Positions 32,267 through 41,481 of a stretch of 64,000 bases of DNA are shown here, in pieces. Position 1 is the stretch's first letter. Each line of letters opens with the position of its first letter. The DNA comes from Parvibaculum sp045863935 (GTDB taxonomy: Bacteria; Pseudomonadota; Alphaproteobacteria; Parvibaculales; Parvibaculaceae), in the NCBI RefSeq assembly GCF_045863935.1, contig NZ_BTVP01000009.1:38327-102326 (forward strand), in the 5' to 3' direction. The notes beneath the pieces were generated by a model. That model saw only the letters and a program-made list of their open reading frames with translations. It was not told the origin of the DNA and ran no database searches. Made by a program: the position numbers and the translations under genes.

Positions 32267-34500
32267 GAGGCTTCGCGCGAAAGCGCTCGCCGTTGCGCGA
32301 GGTTGAGCCGTAGCGAGTTCAGCGTCACCGTGATGGACGAGCTCGACATGGCGATCGCGGCGACGAGCGGTGTGACAAAGCCCGCGACCGCGAGAGGCAC
32401 GGCAACCGCGTTATAGGCAAGTGCCAGACCGAAATTCTCGAAGACGAGGCGGCGGGATTTCCGCGCGACATCCACGGCTTCGACGATGGGCGCGAGCTTC
32501 GCGCCCTGGAAGATGAAGTCGGCCGCCGTCTGGCTCACATCGGCGGCATCGGCCGGCGACAGCGAGACATGAGCGGCGCGAAGCGCCGGCGCATCGTTGA
32601 GGCCGTCGCCGATCATGGCGACCTTGCGGCCTTCCGCGGCCAGCTCTTCCAGCCGGGCGATCTTCGCTGCGGGCCGGGCGGCGGCGCGCCAGTTTGCGAT
32701 GCCGAGTTCATCGGCGAGGCGCTTCACGGCGGGCTCGCGGTCGCCCGAGAGGAGCTCGATGGCGAAGCCGCGCGCCTTGAGGGCGGCGATCACGTCCTTT
32801 GCATCGGGCCGCGGTGTGTCCTCGAAGCGGAAACGGACCGGCTCGTCGCTGCCGCGCCGCAGCCAGAGTTCGGAGCCGCCATGCCCATCATGTTCATGGC
32901 CCTGCGCGACGCGGGTGCTGGCGTAGTCGGCATTGCCGAGACGGATCGCCTCGCTGCCGAGCCGCGCTTCGAGGCCCATGCCGGGTTCCTCGTGGATATC
33001 GTCGAGAAGCGGGTGCGGCAGCATTTCTCCGTGAGCGGCAAGAGCGACGGCAAGCGGATGGCGGCTTGCGGCTGCAATCGCCGCACCCAGTGCGAGATCG
33101 GCGCGGGCGATCTCGTCGCCATTGACGAGGCGCGGCCGCCCAAGCGTCAGCGTACCCGTCTTGTCGAAGACGATGGTGTCCGCCTGTGCGAGCCGTTCGA
33201 GCCCGTCCGCCGCCTTCACGAGAACGCCCTGACGGAGGAGACGGCCCGTCGCAACGACCTGCACCACGGGCACGGCGAGCCCGAGCGCGCAGGGGCAGGT
33301 GATGATGAGAACCGAGATTGCGTAGGTGAGCGACGTCTCCCAATGCGCGCCGAGCGCGAACCAGAGGAGCAGCGTCGCCAGCGCCATGATGTGGACGGCA
33401 GGCGAATAGATGCGCGCGGCGCGGTCGGCGATGCGGACATAGCGCGCGCGGCCTTGTTCGGCCGTTTCCATCAGGCGCACGATTTCGGCAAGGAGCGAAT
33501 CATCGTCGCGTTTCGTCACGCGGATGACGAGCGGTGCGCCGAGATTGAGCGTGCCGGCGAAGACGGATGCGCCAGCCTTCACCTGTTCCGGCACGCTCTC
33601 GCCGGTGACGAGGCTCGTGTCGATCTCGCTCGCTCCCGTCACGATCTCGCCGTCGGCGGGAATGCGCGCGCCGGCAACCACCAGCACCTTCATGCCGGGT
33701 TCGAGGTTCTCCACGGCGATGGATTTATGCGTGCCGTCGGGTGCGATCAGCGTTGCCGCGGTCGCGCGAAGCCCGAGCAGGTTCTCCGCCGCCGAGCAGG
33801 CCCTGGCGCGCGCCTGCACGTCGAGATAACGTCCGATCAGCAGGAAAAAGAGCAGCGTCACGCTTGCGTCGAAATAGACATGGCGCGCATTCACCATGGT
33901 CTGGACGAGGCTCATCGTCGTCGCAAGGATGACGGCGAGCGCGATCGGCACGTCCATGTTCATGCTCTTCGCCCGGAGCGCCCTCAGCGTCGAGCGGAAG
34001 AAGGGCTGGCCCGCATAAGCGATCGCGGGAAGGGCGATCAGCGCCGACACCCAGTGAAAGAAGCTTCTCGTCGTCTCGTCCATGTCGGATACGAGGCCGG
34101 ACCAGACGGAGACCGAGACGAGCATGACGTTGGCGGCGGCGAAGCCCGCAACGCCGAGCGCCTTCAGGAGCGAACGGCTTTCGCGGTCGTCGAGCGTGCC
34201 GATGAGTTTGGGATCGAAGGGAACGGCGGTGAAGCCGGTGTCCGCAAGCGCGCGGATGACCGCGCTCGCCTTGAGACGCGCCGGGTCCCAGCGCACCGCG
34301 ACGCGCTTTGTCGAAAGATTGGCGCGCGCATATTCGACGCCGCCAAGTCCTTTCAGCGCGCCTTCCACCTTGCGCAGGCAGCCCGCGCAATGCATGCCGG
34401 CGACCACGAGGTCGAGGCGGGCAAGACCTTCTTCGGTCTTGCGCACGAAAAGATCGGGGTCGATACCCGGTCTCTCTTGCGCTGTCGCGGCTTCGCTCAT
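32263..34500 (-). CDS. ccoI: Copper-transporting P-type ATPase CcoI (FixI)
   Basis: 745 residues from the ATG at 34498-34500. The N-terminal metal-binding domain has GMHCAGC. Eight membrane segments follow, with the transport motif TCPCALGLAVP in the sixth, the phosphorylation site DKTGTLTLG, the E-loop and GDGLNDAPAL. The enzyme moves copper across the inner membrane for assembly of the CuB centre of cbb3 oxidase. It lies between ccoH (7-nt gap) and ccoS (4-nt overlap). Confidence 0.95.
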   Translation of the reverse strand: MSEAATAQERPGIDPDLFVRKTEEGLARLDLVVAGMHCAGCLRKVEGALKGLGGVEYARANLSTKRVAVRWDPARLKASAVIRALADTGFTAVPFDPKLIGTLDDRESRSLLKALGVAGFAAANVMLVSVSVWSGLVSDMDETTRSFFHWVSALIALPAIAYAGQPFFRSTLRALRAKSMNMDVPIALAVILATTMSLVQTMVNARHVYFDASVTLLFFLLIGRYLDVQARARACSAAENLLGLRATAATLIAPDGTHKSIAVENLEPGMKVLVVAGARIPADGEIVTGASEIDTSLVTGESVPEQVKAGASVFAGTLNLGAPLVIRVTKRDDDSLLAEIVRLMETAEQGRARYVRIADRAARIYSPAVHIMALATLLLWFALGAHWETSLTYAISVLIITCPCALGLAVPVVQVVATGRLLRQGVLVKAADGLERLAQADTIVFDKTGTLTLGRPRLVNGDEIARADLALGAAIAAASRHPLAVALAAHGEMLPHPLLDDIHEEPGMGLEARLGSEAIRLGNADYASTRVAQGHEHDGHGGSELWLRRGSDEPVRFRFEDTPRPDAKDVIAALKARGFAIELLSGDREPAVKRLADELGIANWRAAARPAAKIARLEELAAEGRKVAMIGDGLNDAPALRAAHVSLSPADAADVSQTAADFIFQGAKLAPIVEAVDVARKSRRLVFENFGLALAYNAVAVPLAVAGFVTPLVAAIAMSSSSITVTLNSLRLNLAQRRALSREAS

Positions 34501-34507
34501 TGGGTCC

Positions 34508-35035
34508 TCAGTCGCGTATGACGACGCGCTTTTCCTCGACGAAGGTTTCGCCCTTCTTGCCGCTCGCCGCAATGCGCACGAGCCAGTTGCCTGCGTGTTT
34601 CAGATCGAAGACGCCTTCGTAGCGGCCGGGCGCCGTTTCGACGAGTTTCAAGCGGGCGTCCTCGCCGGACACAACGGGGCGCCAGAAGGTGCCCTGCACA
34701 GTGAGCCCGGAAACGGGTGTGCCGCCTGCGTCGGCGAAAGAGACGTTGAGCGCCGTGCGGTTGCCGGCGCCGGGGAGGGGATCGGCGGCGATTGCCGCCG
34801 TCCAGCCGAGTTGGCGCTGCGCTTCCATGCGTTCAAGCACGTCGTTATAGGCGCGGCCTTTCTGATAGGCGCCTTCTTTCTCCACGCCGTCGAATGTCGA
34901 CAGCGCTCCATAGACCATGAGCCCGTTCGCGCCGAAGACGACGGCAAAGAAGAGGAGGAAGCCCGTCAGCACATGCCTGCCGGTGATCTTGCCGAAGCGC
35001 TCCGAGGGGCGGTAGTCGCTGTTTTCCATGCTCAT
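34508..35035 (-). CDS. ccoH: Cytochrome cbb3 assembly protein CcoH (FixH)
   Basis: 175 residues; the start overlaps the ccoG stop by four bases (an ATG two codons in is the alternative). One membrane segment (GRHVLTGFLLFFAVVFGANGLMVY) precedes the FixH pattern STFDGVEKEGAYQKGRAYN and a periplasmic domain ending in FVEEKRVVIRD. CcoH associates with CcoN and the assembly factors. Its place in the GHIS group supports the call. Confidence 0.93.
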   Translation of the reverse strand: MSMENSDYRPSERFGKITGRHVLTGFLLFFAVVFGANGLMVYGALSTFDGVEKEGAYQKGRAYNDVLERMEAQRQLGWTAAIAADPLPGAGNRTALNVSFADAGGTPVSGLTVQGTFWRPVVSGEDARLKLVETAPGRYEGVFDLKHAGNWLVRIAASGKKGETFVEEKRVVIRD

Positions 35036-36558
35036 TTCCCAGGCCCCCGGAAGGTTGTCGATCTTGTCGCGATCTTGCCGCTTTCGGTGTCGGTAACCAC
35101 GAAGTCGAAATCGGCTTCTCCGCCTTTGATCGCCGCTGCGAGATCGGCGGGCAGGCTGACGAAGAAGCGGGCGTTTTCCAGCTTGTCGGCTTCGACGATA
35201 ACCGTTGCCGTGTCCTCGCCCGCGAGCGCCGGCCGGGTCAGGATAGCGCCTTCCAGGCCGTCAATCGAGACGCGGAAAATGCGCTCGGAATGCTCCTTGT
35301 TGACGATCTTGACCTGATAGCCGTTGCGGATCGAGCCGTCGGACAGCCGCACGAAGAGCGGGTTACGGTCGGCGAGCACGCTGACGTCGAGCGTCGTGCG
35401 GTTGCTGAGCGCCACGAGCATGATCGCGGCGACGAGCGCCAGCACCACGGAATAAAGGATCGTGCGCGGCCGCAGGATGCTGAGCCGGGGGGTCTCGCCC
35501 GCGCGGCGGCGCTCCTGGTTGCGGAAAGTGTCATAGGCGATGAGGCCGCGGGGACGCTCCACCCGGTCCATGATCTCGTCGCAGGCGTCGATGCAGAGCG
35601 CGCACTGAATGCATTCGAGCTGCATGCCGTCGCGGATGTCGATGCCCATGGGGCAGGCGGCAACGCATTGCCCGCAATCGATGCAATCGCCGCGTCCTTC
35701 CCAGCTCGCGCCTTTCTTGTGCGGGCCGCGCGTCTCGCCGCGATCTTCCTTGTAGCTGACGAGGAGCGATTCCTCGTCGAACATCGCGCCCTGAATGCGC
35801 GGCCAGGGGCACATATAGATGCAGACCTGCTCGCGCGCGATGCCACCGAGCAGATAGGTCGTCAGGGCGAAGAGGCCGACGAAGAGATAGGCGGCGGAAG
35901 GGGCGTCGAAGGTCAGGAACTGGCTGGCCAGCGTCGGCGCGTCGGCGAAATAGAAGACCCAGGCGCCGCCCGTTGCCAGCGCGATCAGGACCCAGGTCAG
36001 GTGCTTTCCCGCCTTGCGCGCCAGCTTGCCCGCGCTCCAGGACGACTTGTCGAGGCGGATGCGCTTGGCGCGGTCGCCTTCGAAGAAGCGTTCGACATGG
36101 ATGAAGAGATCGGTCCAGACCGTCTGCGGGCAGGCATAGCCGCACCAGACGCGGCCGGCGACGCTCGTCACGAGGAAGAGGCCGAGGGCCGCCAGAATGA
36201 GGAGGCCCGTGACGTAGTAGAATTCCTGCGGCCAGATTTCGAGGAAGAAGAAGTAAAAGCGCCGCGCGGGAAAATCGAGCAGCACCGCCTGGTCGGGGAG
36301 GTTCGGTCCCCGGTCCCAGCGCAGCCAGGGCGTGACGTAGTAGATTGTCAGCGTTATCGCCATCACCAGCCATTTCAGGCGGCGGAAGGTGCCGTGCACG
36401 AGCTTCGGATAGACTTTCACCCGGCTTGCATAGAGCGGGCGGTTCTTCTCCGAATTGACGGCTGTGTAGCGCTCGCCTTCCTCGCCGTGGGGGCTTGCGC
36501 CCGCCGTTGCCGCGGCTTCGGCCGCAAGACGTTCGAGGGTCGTGGCGGTATCTGTCAT
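35032..36558 (-). CDS. ccoG: Cytochrome cbb3 accessory protein CcoG (FixG/RdxA), [4Fe-4S] membrane protein
   Basis: 508 residues. Membrane segments near residues 55-75, 100-125, 180-200 and 215-235 flank a conserved GYACPQTVW. Two ferredoxin-like clusters follow (CIDCGQCVAACPMGID and CIQCALCIDACDEIMD), then a membrane segment and a periplasmic Ig-like C-terminal domain. CcoG is implicated in cupric reduction during copper delivery to cbb3 oxidase. It lies 71 nt downstream of ccoP, with a stem-loop in the gap. Confidence 0.95.
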   Translation of the reverse strand: MTDTATTLERLAAEAAATAGASPHGEEGERYTAVNSEKNRPLYASRVKVYPKLVHGTFRRLKWLVMAITLTIYYVTPWLRWDRGPNLPDQAVLLDFPARRFYFFFLEIWPQEFYYVTGLLILAALGLFLVTSVAGRVWCGYACPQTVWTDLFIHVERFFEGDRAKRIRLDKSSWSAGKLARKAGKHLTWVLIALATGGAWVFYFADAPTLASQFLTFDAPSAAYLFVGLFALTTYLLGGIAREQVCIYMCPWPRIQGAMFDEESLLVSYKEDRGETRGPHKKGASWEGRGDCIDCGQCVAACPMGIDIRDGMQLECIQCALCIDACDEIMDRVERPRGLIAYDTFRNQERRRAGETPRLSILRPRTILYSVVLALVAAIMLVALSNRTTLDVSVLADRNPLFVRLSDGSIRNGYQVKIVNKEHSERIFRVSIDGLEGAILTRPALAGEDTATVIVEADKLENARFFVSLPADLAAAIKGGEADFDFVVTDTESGKIATRSTTFRGPGK

Positions 36559-36586
36559 TGGTGTACTCGAGGATCTGGTCCCCGGA

Positions 36587-36612
36587 GGCGGAACGCCGAG
36601 AAGCGTTCCGCC
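36587..36612 (-). other. Intercistronic stem-loop between ccoP and ccoG
   Basis: Perfect 10-bp stem GGCGGAACGC / GCGTTCCGCC with a 6-nt loop and no T run. It may limit 3' decay of the structural gene mRNA (ccoNOQP) or reduce read-through to the assembly genes. Reverse-strand reading continues into the ccoG start 29 nt later. Confidence 0.55.
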
Positions 36613-36629
36613 CGATTGGTCCGGCGGTA

Positions 36630-37514
36630 TTACTTCTCGCCGCCGCCGAGGGAGTGAACAAAGAGCGTCAGCGAGCGGATGGTGCCTTCATTGAGGCGCG
36701 TTCCCCAAGCTGGCATGACGCCGCTGCGGCCGTTTGACACGGTTTCCACGATGGACGCCCTGTCGCCGCCATAGAGCCAGATCGCATCCGTCAGGTTCGG
36801 CGCGCCGAGTTCGCGATTGCCGGTGCCTGCATCGCCGTGGCAGGCGACGCACTGGCTTTCGAAGACCGCCGTGCCGCGGACGGCTGCTTCGCCGTCATGG
36901 GGCTGGCCCGACAGGAGCAACACGTATTCCGCCACATCGGAGATTTCCGAGCGGTTCAGAATGCCGTCCCGGCCATAGGCCATCATCGCGTTGAGGCGGG
37001 TCTCGTCGTCGGCGTCCCAGCGGATACCGTGCTGGAGCGTCGTGTGGATGTCGTCCAGCGTGCCGCCCCAGATCCAGTCGTCGTCATTGAGGTTCGGGAA
37101 GCCCTTGGAGCCTTGCGCGCCCGAGCCGTGGCAGGGTGCGCAATTGTCGCCAAAGGCGGCCTTGCCGGCGCCGAGCGCGACTTCCATCAGCGCCGGGTCG
37201 TTGGCGATCTCTTCGAGCGGCATGGTTGCGATCTGTTCTATCGCACCCGAGCGGCCCTCGGCGACAGCCGCGAGTTCGTTCGTCACGACATTGCGCTGCT
37301 CATAGCCGATCACGCCCTTCGTATAGGTCCAGCCGTCCCCCGTGAGGTAGGGCCAGGTGGGCATCACTACCCAGTAGGCGAAGGACCAGAGGATGCAAAC
37401 ATAGAAGGTGTAGACCCACCATTTCGGCAGCGGGTTGTTCAACTCGCGGATCCCGTCCCAGGAATGGCCGGTCGTCTCGACGCCGGTCACGTCGTCCTTG
37501 TGCTTCTCGCTCAT
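36630..37514 (-). CDS. ccoP: Cytochrome cbb3 oxidase dihaem subunit III, CcoP (FixP)
   Basis: 294 residues. The cytoplasmic start ends in GIRELNNPLPKWWVYTFY, the CcoP signature before the single membrane anchor. Two c-type haem sites are CAPCH and CVACH, with Met ligands available in NAMMAYG and GVMPAWG. CcoP passes electrons from the cytochrome c pool to CcoO. It overlaps ccoQ by four bases. Confidence 0.96.
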   Translation of the reverse strand: MSEKHKDDVTGVETTGHSWDGIRELNNPLPKWWVYTFYVCILWSFAYWVVMPTWPYLTGDGWTYTKGVIGYEQRNVVTNELAAVAEGRSGAIEQIATMPLEEIANDPALMEVALGAGKAAFGDNCAPCHGSGAQGSKGFPNLNDDDWIWGGTLDDIHTTLQHGIRWDADDETRLNAMMAYGRDGILNRSEISDVAEYVLLLSGQPHDGEAAVRGTAVFESQCVACHGDAGTGNRELGAPNLTDAIWLYGGDRASIVETVSNGRSGVMPAWGTRLNEGTIRSLTLFVHSLGGGEK

Positions 37515-37714
37515 TGTCCGGTCTCCGTGTCCTTCTTCTGGCTATCCTCGGGATCCTTGTCCTCGAGGGGCAGATTCGCCATACGGTCGAATTTCTTCTT
37601 GTTCGCCGGCCAGAGGGCGTAGGCCAGCACGGCGGTGAAAAGCACCACCATGAGAATGAGCCCGCCCGTTCCGAACCAGGTTCTCACCAGCGAATAGGTG
37701 GTCTCGCTATCCAA
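37511..37714 (-). CDS. ccoQ: Cytochrome cbb3 oxidase subunit IV, CcoQ (FixQ)
   Basis: 67 residues with one membrane helix (GGLILMVVLFTAVLAYALWP) followed by the basic NKKKFDRMANLPLEDKD, typical of CcoQ. It stabilises the CcoNOP complex. It overlaps the ccoP start and follows ccoO after nine bases. Confidence 0.93.
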   Translation of the reverse strand: MDSETTYSLVRTWFGTGGLILMVVLFTAVLAYALWPANKKKFDRMANLPLEDKDPEDSQKKDTETGQ

Positions 37715-37723
37715 GGCGCGCTC

Positions 37724-38455
37724 CTATTGCTTGAAGTCCGCATTCTCGTAGGCATTGAAGTCCACGAGCGTACCGAGCATCTGCAGGTAGGCGACAAGAG
37801 CATCGAGTTCCGAGATCATCGCCGGGTTGCCGTCGAAGTCGCGCGCGACGGCCTTCGGATAGCGCTGCATCAGCCCTTCCGTGTCGGCGTCGGGCGTGGC
37901 CTGTGCCTCGAGATCGGCGCGGGCGTTCTCGATATTTTCCTGCGCATAGGGCACGCCCGCCATCGCAAGCGCCGAGAGGCCCTTGCTCGTATTGCGGTAA
38001 TCGAGCGGCGTGCTGGCGAGGAAGGGGTAGCCCGGCATGACCGATTCCGGCACCACGGCGCGGGGGTCTTCCATGTGCAGCCTGTGCCACTCATCGGAAT
38101 ATTTGCCGCCGACGCGGGCAAGGTCCGGTCCCGTGCGCTTCGAGCCCCACTGGAAGGGGTGGTCGTACTTGCTTTCCGCCGCCAGCGAGTAGTGCCCGTA
38201 GCGTTCGACCTCGGAGCGGAGCGAACGAATCATCTGGCTGTGGCAGGTGTAGCAGCCTTCGCGCAGATAGATGTTGCGGCCGGCGAGTTCGAGCGGGCTG
38301 TAGGGGCGTACGCCGTCCACATCCTCGATCGTGCTCTTGATCAGGAAGGTCGGAACGATTTCGACCAGTCCGCCGATCGCCACGACGACCAGGGTGAGGA
38401 CGAGGAGCAGGATCGAGTTCTTTTCGATCGTTTCATGCGAGAACTTTTTTGCCAT
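37724..38455 (-). CDS. ccoO: Cytochrome cbb3 oxidase monohaem subunit II, CcoO (FixO)
   Basis: 243 residues. One N-terminal membrane helix (LLLVLTLVVVAIGGLVEIVP) is followed by GRNIYLREGCYTCHSQMIR with the CxxCH haem c site, then RTGPDLARVGGKYSDEWH and MPGYPFLA, which supplies the Met ligand. It takes electrons from CcoP and passes them to CcoN. It follows ccoN by 12 nt. Confidence 0.97.
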   Translation of the reverse strand: MAKKFSHETIEKNSILLLVLTLVVVAIGGLVEIVPTFLIKSTIEDVDGVRPYSPLELAGRNIYLREGCYTCHSQMIRSLRSEVERYGHYSLAAESKYDHPFQWGSKRTGPDLARVGGKYSDEWHRLHMEDPRAVVPESVMPGYPFLASTPLDYRNTSKGLSALAMAGVPYAQENIENARADLEAQATPDADTEGLMQRYPKAVARDFDGNPAMISELDALVAYLQMLGTLVDFNAYENADFKQ

Positions 38456-38467
38456 GACCTTTGCTCC

Positions 38468-40150
38468 TCACTCGGCGGGTTGCGGCATGGCGCCGGCAGG
38501 CGCCGGGGCGGGCAGGGGCTCGCTTTCGCGGACGCGTCCCTTGATGGTCATCCAGCAGTTGTAGACCATGATCAGAGCGCCAACGAGGAAGAGCACGCCG
38601 CCAAGCGCGCGGATGACATAGAAGGGATGCATTGCGGCGACCGTCTCCGCGAAGGAGTATTCGAGGAAGCCCTGCGCGTCATAGGCGCGCCACATCAGTC
38701 CCTGCAGGATGCCCGACACCCACATCGCGGTGATGTAGAGAACGATGCCGATGGTGGCGATCCAGAAGTGCCAGCTCACAAGGGCCATCGAATAGAGCCG
38801 CTCGCGCTTCCAGAGCCAGGGGATGAGGCAGTAGATGGCGCCGAAAGAGACGAAGCCGACCCAGCCGAGCGCGCCCGAATGCACGTGACCGATCGTCCAG
38901 TCGGTGTAGTGGGAAAGCGAGTTCACCGCCTTCACCGACATGACCGGGCCTTCGAAGGTCGACATGCCGTAGAAAGCGACGGAGACGACCAGCATGCGGA
39001 TCACGGGGTCCGTGCGCAGCTTGTCCCATGCGCCCGACAGCGTCATCAAGCCGTTGATCATGCCGCCCCATGAAGGCATCCACAGCATGATCGAGAAGGT
39101 CATGCCGAGCGTCTGCGCCCAGTCGGGCAGCGCCGTGAAGTGCAGATGGTGCGGGCCCGCCCAGATGTAGAGGAAGATCAGCGACCAGAAATGGACGATC
39201 GACAGGCGGTAGGAATAGACCGGCCGTTCGGCGCGCTTCGGCACGAAGTAGTACATCATGCCGAGGAAGCCGGCGGTCAGGAAGAAGCCCACCGCATTAT
39301 GGCCGTACCACCACTGGATCAGCGCGTCCTGCACGCCGGGGAAGAGCGAATAGCTCTTCGACGAGGTGAAGCTTTCCGGGATCGCAAGATTGTTGCCGAT
39401 ATGGAGCATCGCGATCGTCACGATGAAGGCGAGATAGAACCAGTTCGCGACGTAGATATGCGGCTCCTTGCGCTTGGCGAGCGTCGCCAGGAAGACAAGG
39501 AGATAGACCACCCAGACGATGGTGAGCCAGAGGTCGGCGTACCATTCGGGTTCGGCATATTCGCGGGACTGGGAAACGCCCATCAGGTAGCCGGTCGCGG
39601 CCACGACGATGAAGAGGTTGTAGCCCCAGAAGACGAACCAGGGGGCGACGTCGCCCGCAAGCCGCGTGCGGCAGGTGCGCTGGACGACGTAGAAGGAGGT
39701 CGCGATCAGCGCGTTGCCGCCGAAAGCGAAGATCACCGCCGAGGTGTGAAGTGGCCGCAACCGGCCGAAATTCGTGAAGGCGGTGTCCAGATTGAGGAAG
39801 GGGAAGGCGAGCTGGAAGGCGATCACGACGCCAACCAGGAAGCCCGCGACGCCCCAGAAGAGGGTCGCGATGGCGCCAGCCTTCACCACGCCGTCATTAT
39901 AGCCCGTGCCGTCGTCTTCGAGCGCACCGCCATGCGTCGTGGCGTTGAGATGGCGCTGTCCCAGCACCATCACGCCCGCCGCGAAGGCGAAGGCGAAGAG
40001 CCAGGCATGGACGGCCATCGGCGCGTCCTGTGCCTTGGCGGCGATTATGATGGAGAGAATCGTCCCCGCGATGAGAGACCCAGCTACGGCCCAAGCCGAA
40101 GAGGTCATCGTGCCGGGAAGGTTCGAGCCCGGCGCGCCTGAAACCGCCAT
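38468..40150 (-). CDS. ccoN: Cytochrome cbb3 oxidase catalytic subunit I, CcoN (FixN)
   Basis: 560 residues with about 14 membrane helices, including two extra N-terminal ones. Haem-copper oxidase features include WWYGHNAVGFFLTAGFLG (the CuB His and cross-link Tyr region), WAGPHHLHFTALPDW (the CuB His pair) and the haem ligands around SHYTDWTIGHVHSGALGW. It reduces oxygen at the high-affinity site and pumps protons. It is the first gene of the ccoNOQP-GHIS cluster, so the main promoter lies in the 181-nt gap upstream. Confidence 0.97.
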   Translation of the reverse strand: MAVSGAPGSNLPGTMTSSAWAVAGSLIAGTILSIIIAAKAQDAPMAVHAWLFAFAFAAGVMVLGQRHLNATTHGGALEDDGTGYNDGVVKAGAIATLFWGVAGFLVGVVIAFQLAFPFLNLDTAFTNFGRLRPLHTSAVIFAFGGNALIATSFYVVQRTCRTRLAGDVAPWFVFWGYNLFIVVAATGYLMGVSQSREYAEPEWYADLWLTIVWVVYLLVFLATLAKRKEPHIYVANWFYLAFIVTIAMLHIGNNLAIPESFTSSKSYSLFPGVQDALIQWWYGHNAVGFFLTAGFLGMMYYFVPKRAERPVYSYRLSIVHFWSLIFLYIWAGPHHLHFTALPDWAQTLGMTFSIMLWMPSWGGMINGLMTLSGAWDKLRTDPVIRMLVVSVAFYGMSTFEGPVMSVKAVNSLSHYTDWTIGHVHSGALGWVGFVSFGAIYCLIPWLWKRERLYSMALVSWHFWIATIGIVLYITAMWVSGILQGLMWRAYDAQGFLEYSFAETVAAMHPFYVIRALGGVLFLVGALIMVYNCWMTIKGRVRESEPLPAPAPAGAMPQPAE

Positions 40151-40254
40151 GTCACGCTATCCTTATGTGCGTTGCCTTCATGCCGGATAGCGTCGGTGGT
40201 CAGATAGCGCATGTGCCGATTCAACCCCTCCGTACCCAGCCCCAAGACCATATC

Positions 40255-40274
40255 ACTTGTGCGGATAAACAAGT
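40255..40274. promoter_or_regulatory. Palindrome upstream of ccoN, candidate regulator site
   Basis: ACTTGT (40255-40260) and ACAAGT (40269-40274) form a perfect 6-bp inverted repeat with an 8-nt spacer, about 105 nt before the ccoN ATG. The TTG/CAA boxes recall FNR/FixK sites, but the spacing between them is 10 and not 8, so it is not a canonical site. It is the only clear dyad noticed in the gap. Confidence 0.35.
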
Positions 40275-40331
40275 ACCGGCCAGCTTGCCGCGCTGCAAAA
40301 TGTCACATCCGTAATGCAGCTTTCTCCTTGC

Positions 40332-41480
40332 TCAGCCGCGCAAAATCGCCCGGCGGAAGCGAGCGAGAGCGATAAAGAAAAATACCGCTCCGATGCCAGC
40401 CATGATCGCGAGCTGTGGCCAGATGATCGCCACGCCCGCGTCGCGGTAGAGAATCGCCTGGGAAAAGGCGACGAAATGCGTCGAGGGGGATATCTGCATC
40501 GTGTTCTGGAGCCAGACCGGCATGCTTTCGAGCGGCGTCGAGGAGCCGGACAGCAACTGCATCAATATGAGGACGGGCATGACGAGGAGCCCGTATTGGG
40601 CCATGGAATTCGTGAAGGTGGCGAGGAGGATGCCGAGCGCCGTTACGGAGAACTGGTAGAGAAGCGCGCCGGCGATAAAGAGGGCGAGCGAGCCGGATGT
40701 CCGCACGCCGAGCACGCCCTCGACCACGAGGATGAGGGAGAGCGTCGCCGCCATCACGATCACGAGCCCGTTCGCCCAGAGCTTGGAGGACATGATCTCG
40801 ATTGCCGTCACCGGCATGACGAGCAGATGTTCGAGCGTACCGTGCTCGCGCTCCCGAATGAGCGCGGCGCCCGCGAGAATAACCGACAGGAGAGTGATGT
40901 TGTTGATCACCTCCATCACCGACGTGAAGGGAACGGAATCGAGATTGGGATTGAAGAGCGCCCGCGCGACGAGTTCGGCTTCCGCCTTCGTCGTCTTGCC
41001 GGTTGTGCGAAGGCTGCGGGTCACTTCCTCCGTCACGATGCTCTGGATGTAGCTTGCGCCCGTTCCGGCCATCGACATGGCGGTCGCATCGACGTTGAGT
41101 TGCAGCGTCGGCGTCTTTCCCGACAGGAGGTCGCGCTCGAAATGCGGCGGTATGTCGAGAATGAAGACATAGTCCCCGGCATCGAGCGCTTCGTCCGCGC
41201 CCTCCGCACCGATCTGCTCGGCATACTGGAAGTAGGGCGGCAGGAGAGCGGCCGCGATCTGGCGCGACAGGGGCGAGCGGTCCTCGTCGATGATCGCGAC
41301 GGAGGCGTTCGACACCTCGAACTTCACGCCGGTCGCGACTTCATAGATGCCGAAGGAAAACGCATAGACGATCAGGAAGACGAGGACGGGGTCCGAGCGG
41401 AGCGAGCGCAGTTCCTTGACGCCGAGCCTTGCGATGTTGAGCAGGCTGCGCAGCAATGCGAAATCTCCCCGGGCGGCCAC
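40332..41480 (-). CDS. ABC-2 type transporter permease (YhhJ-like)
   Basis: 382 residues. The first membrane segment (LVFLIVYAFSFGIYEVA) is followed by a large periplasmic domain and five C-terminal segments with REREHGTLEHLLVMPVTAIEIMSSK, split as REREHGTLEHLLVMP and AIEIMSSK, the ABC-2 signature. It is homologous to the last part of the RbbA-like protein upstream, so the exporter has two different permease halves. It follows that gene after one base. Confidence 0.9.
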   Translation of the reverse strand: MAARGDFALLRSLLNIARLGVKELRSLRSDPVLVFLIVYAFSFGIYEVATGVKFEVSNASVAIIDEDRSPLSRQIAAALLPPYFQYAEQIGAEGADEALDAGDYVFILDIPPHFERDLLSGKTPTLQLNVDATAMSMAGTGASYIQSIVTEEVTRSLRTTGKTTKAEAELVARALFNPNLDSVPFTSVMEVINNITLLSVILAGAALIREREHGTLEHLLVMPVTAIEIMSSKLWANGLVIVMAATLSLILVVEGVLGVRTSGSLALFIAGALLYQFSVTALGILLATFTNSMAQYGLLVMPVLILMQLLSGSSTPLESMPVWLQNTMQISPSTHFVAFSQAILYRDAGVAIIWPQLAIMAGIGAVFFFIALARFRRAILRG

Positions 41481-41481
41481 G

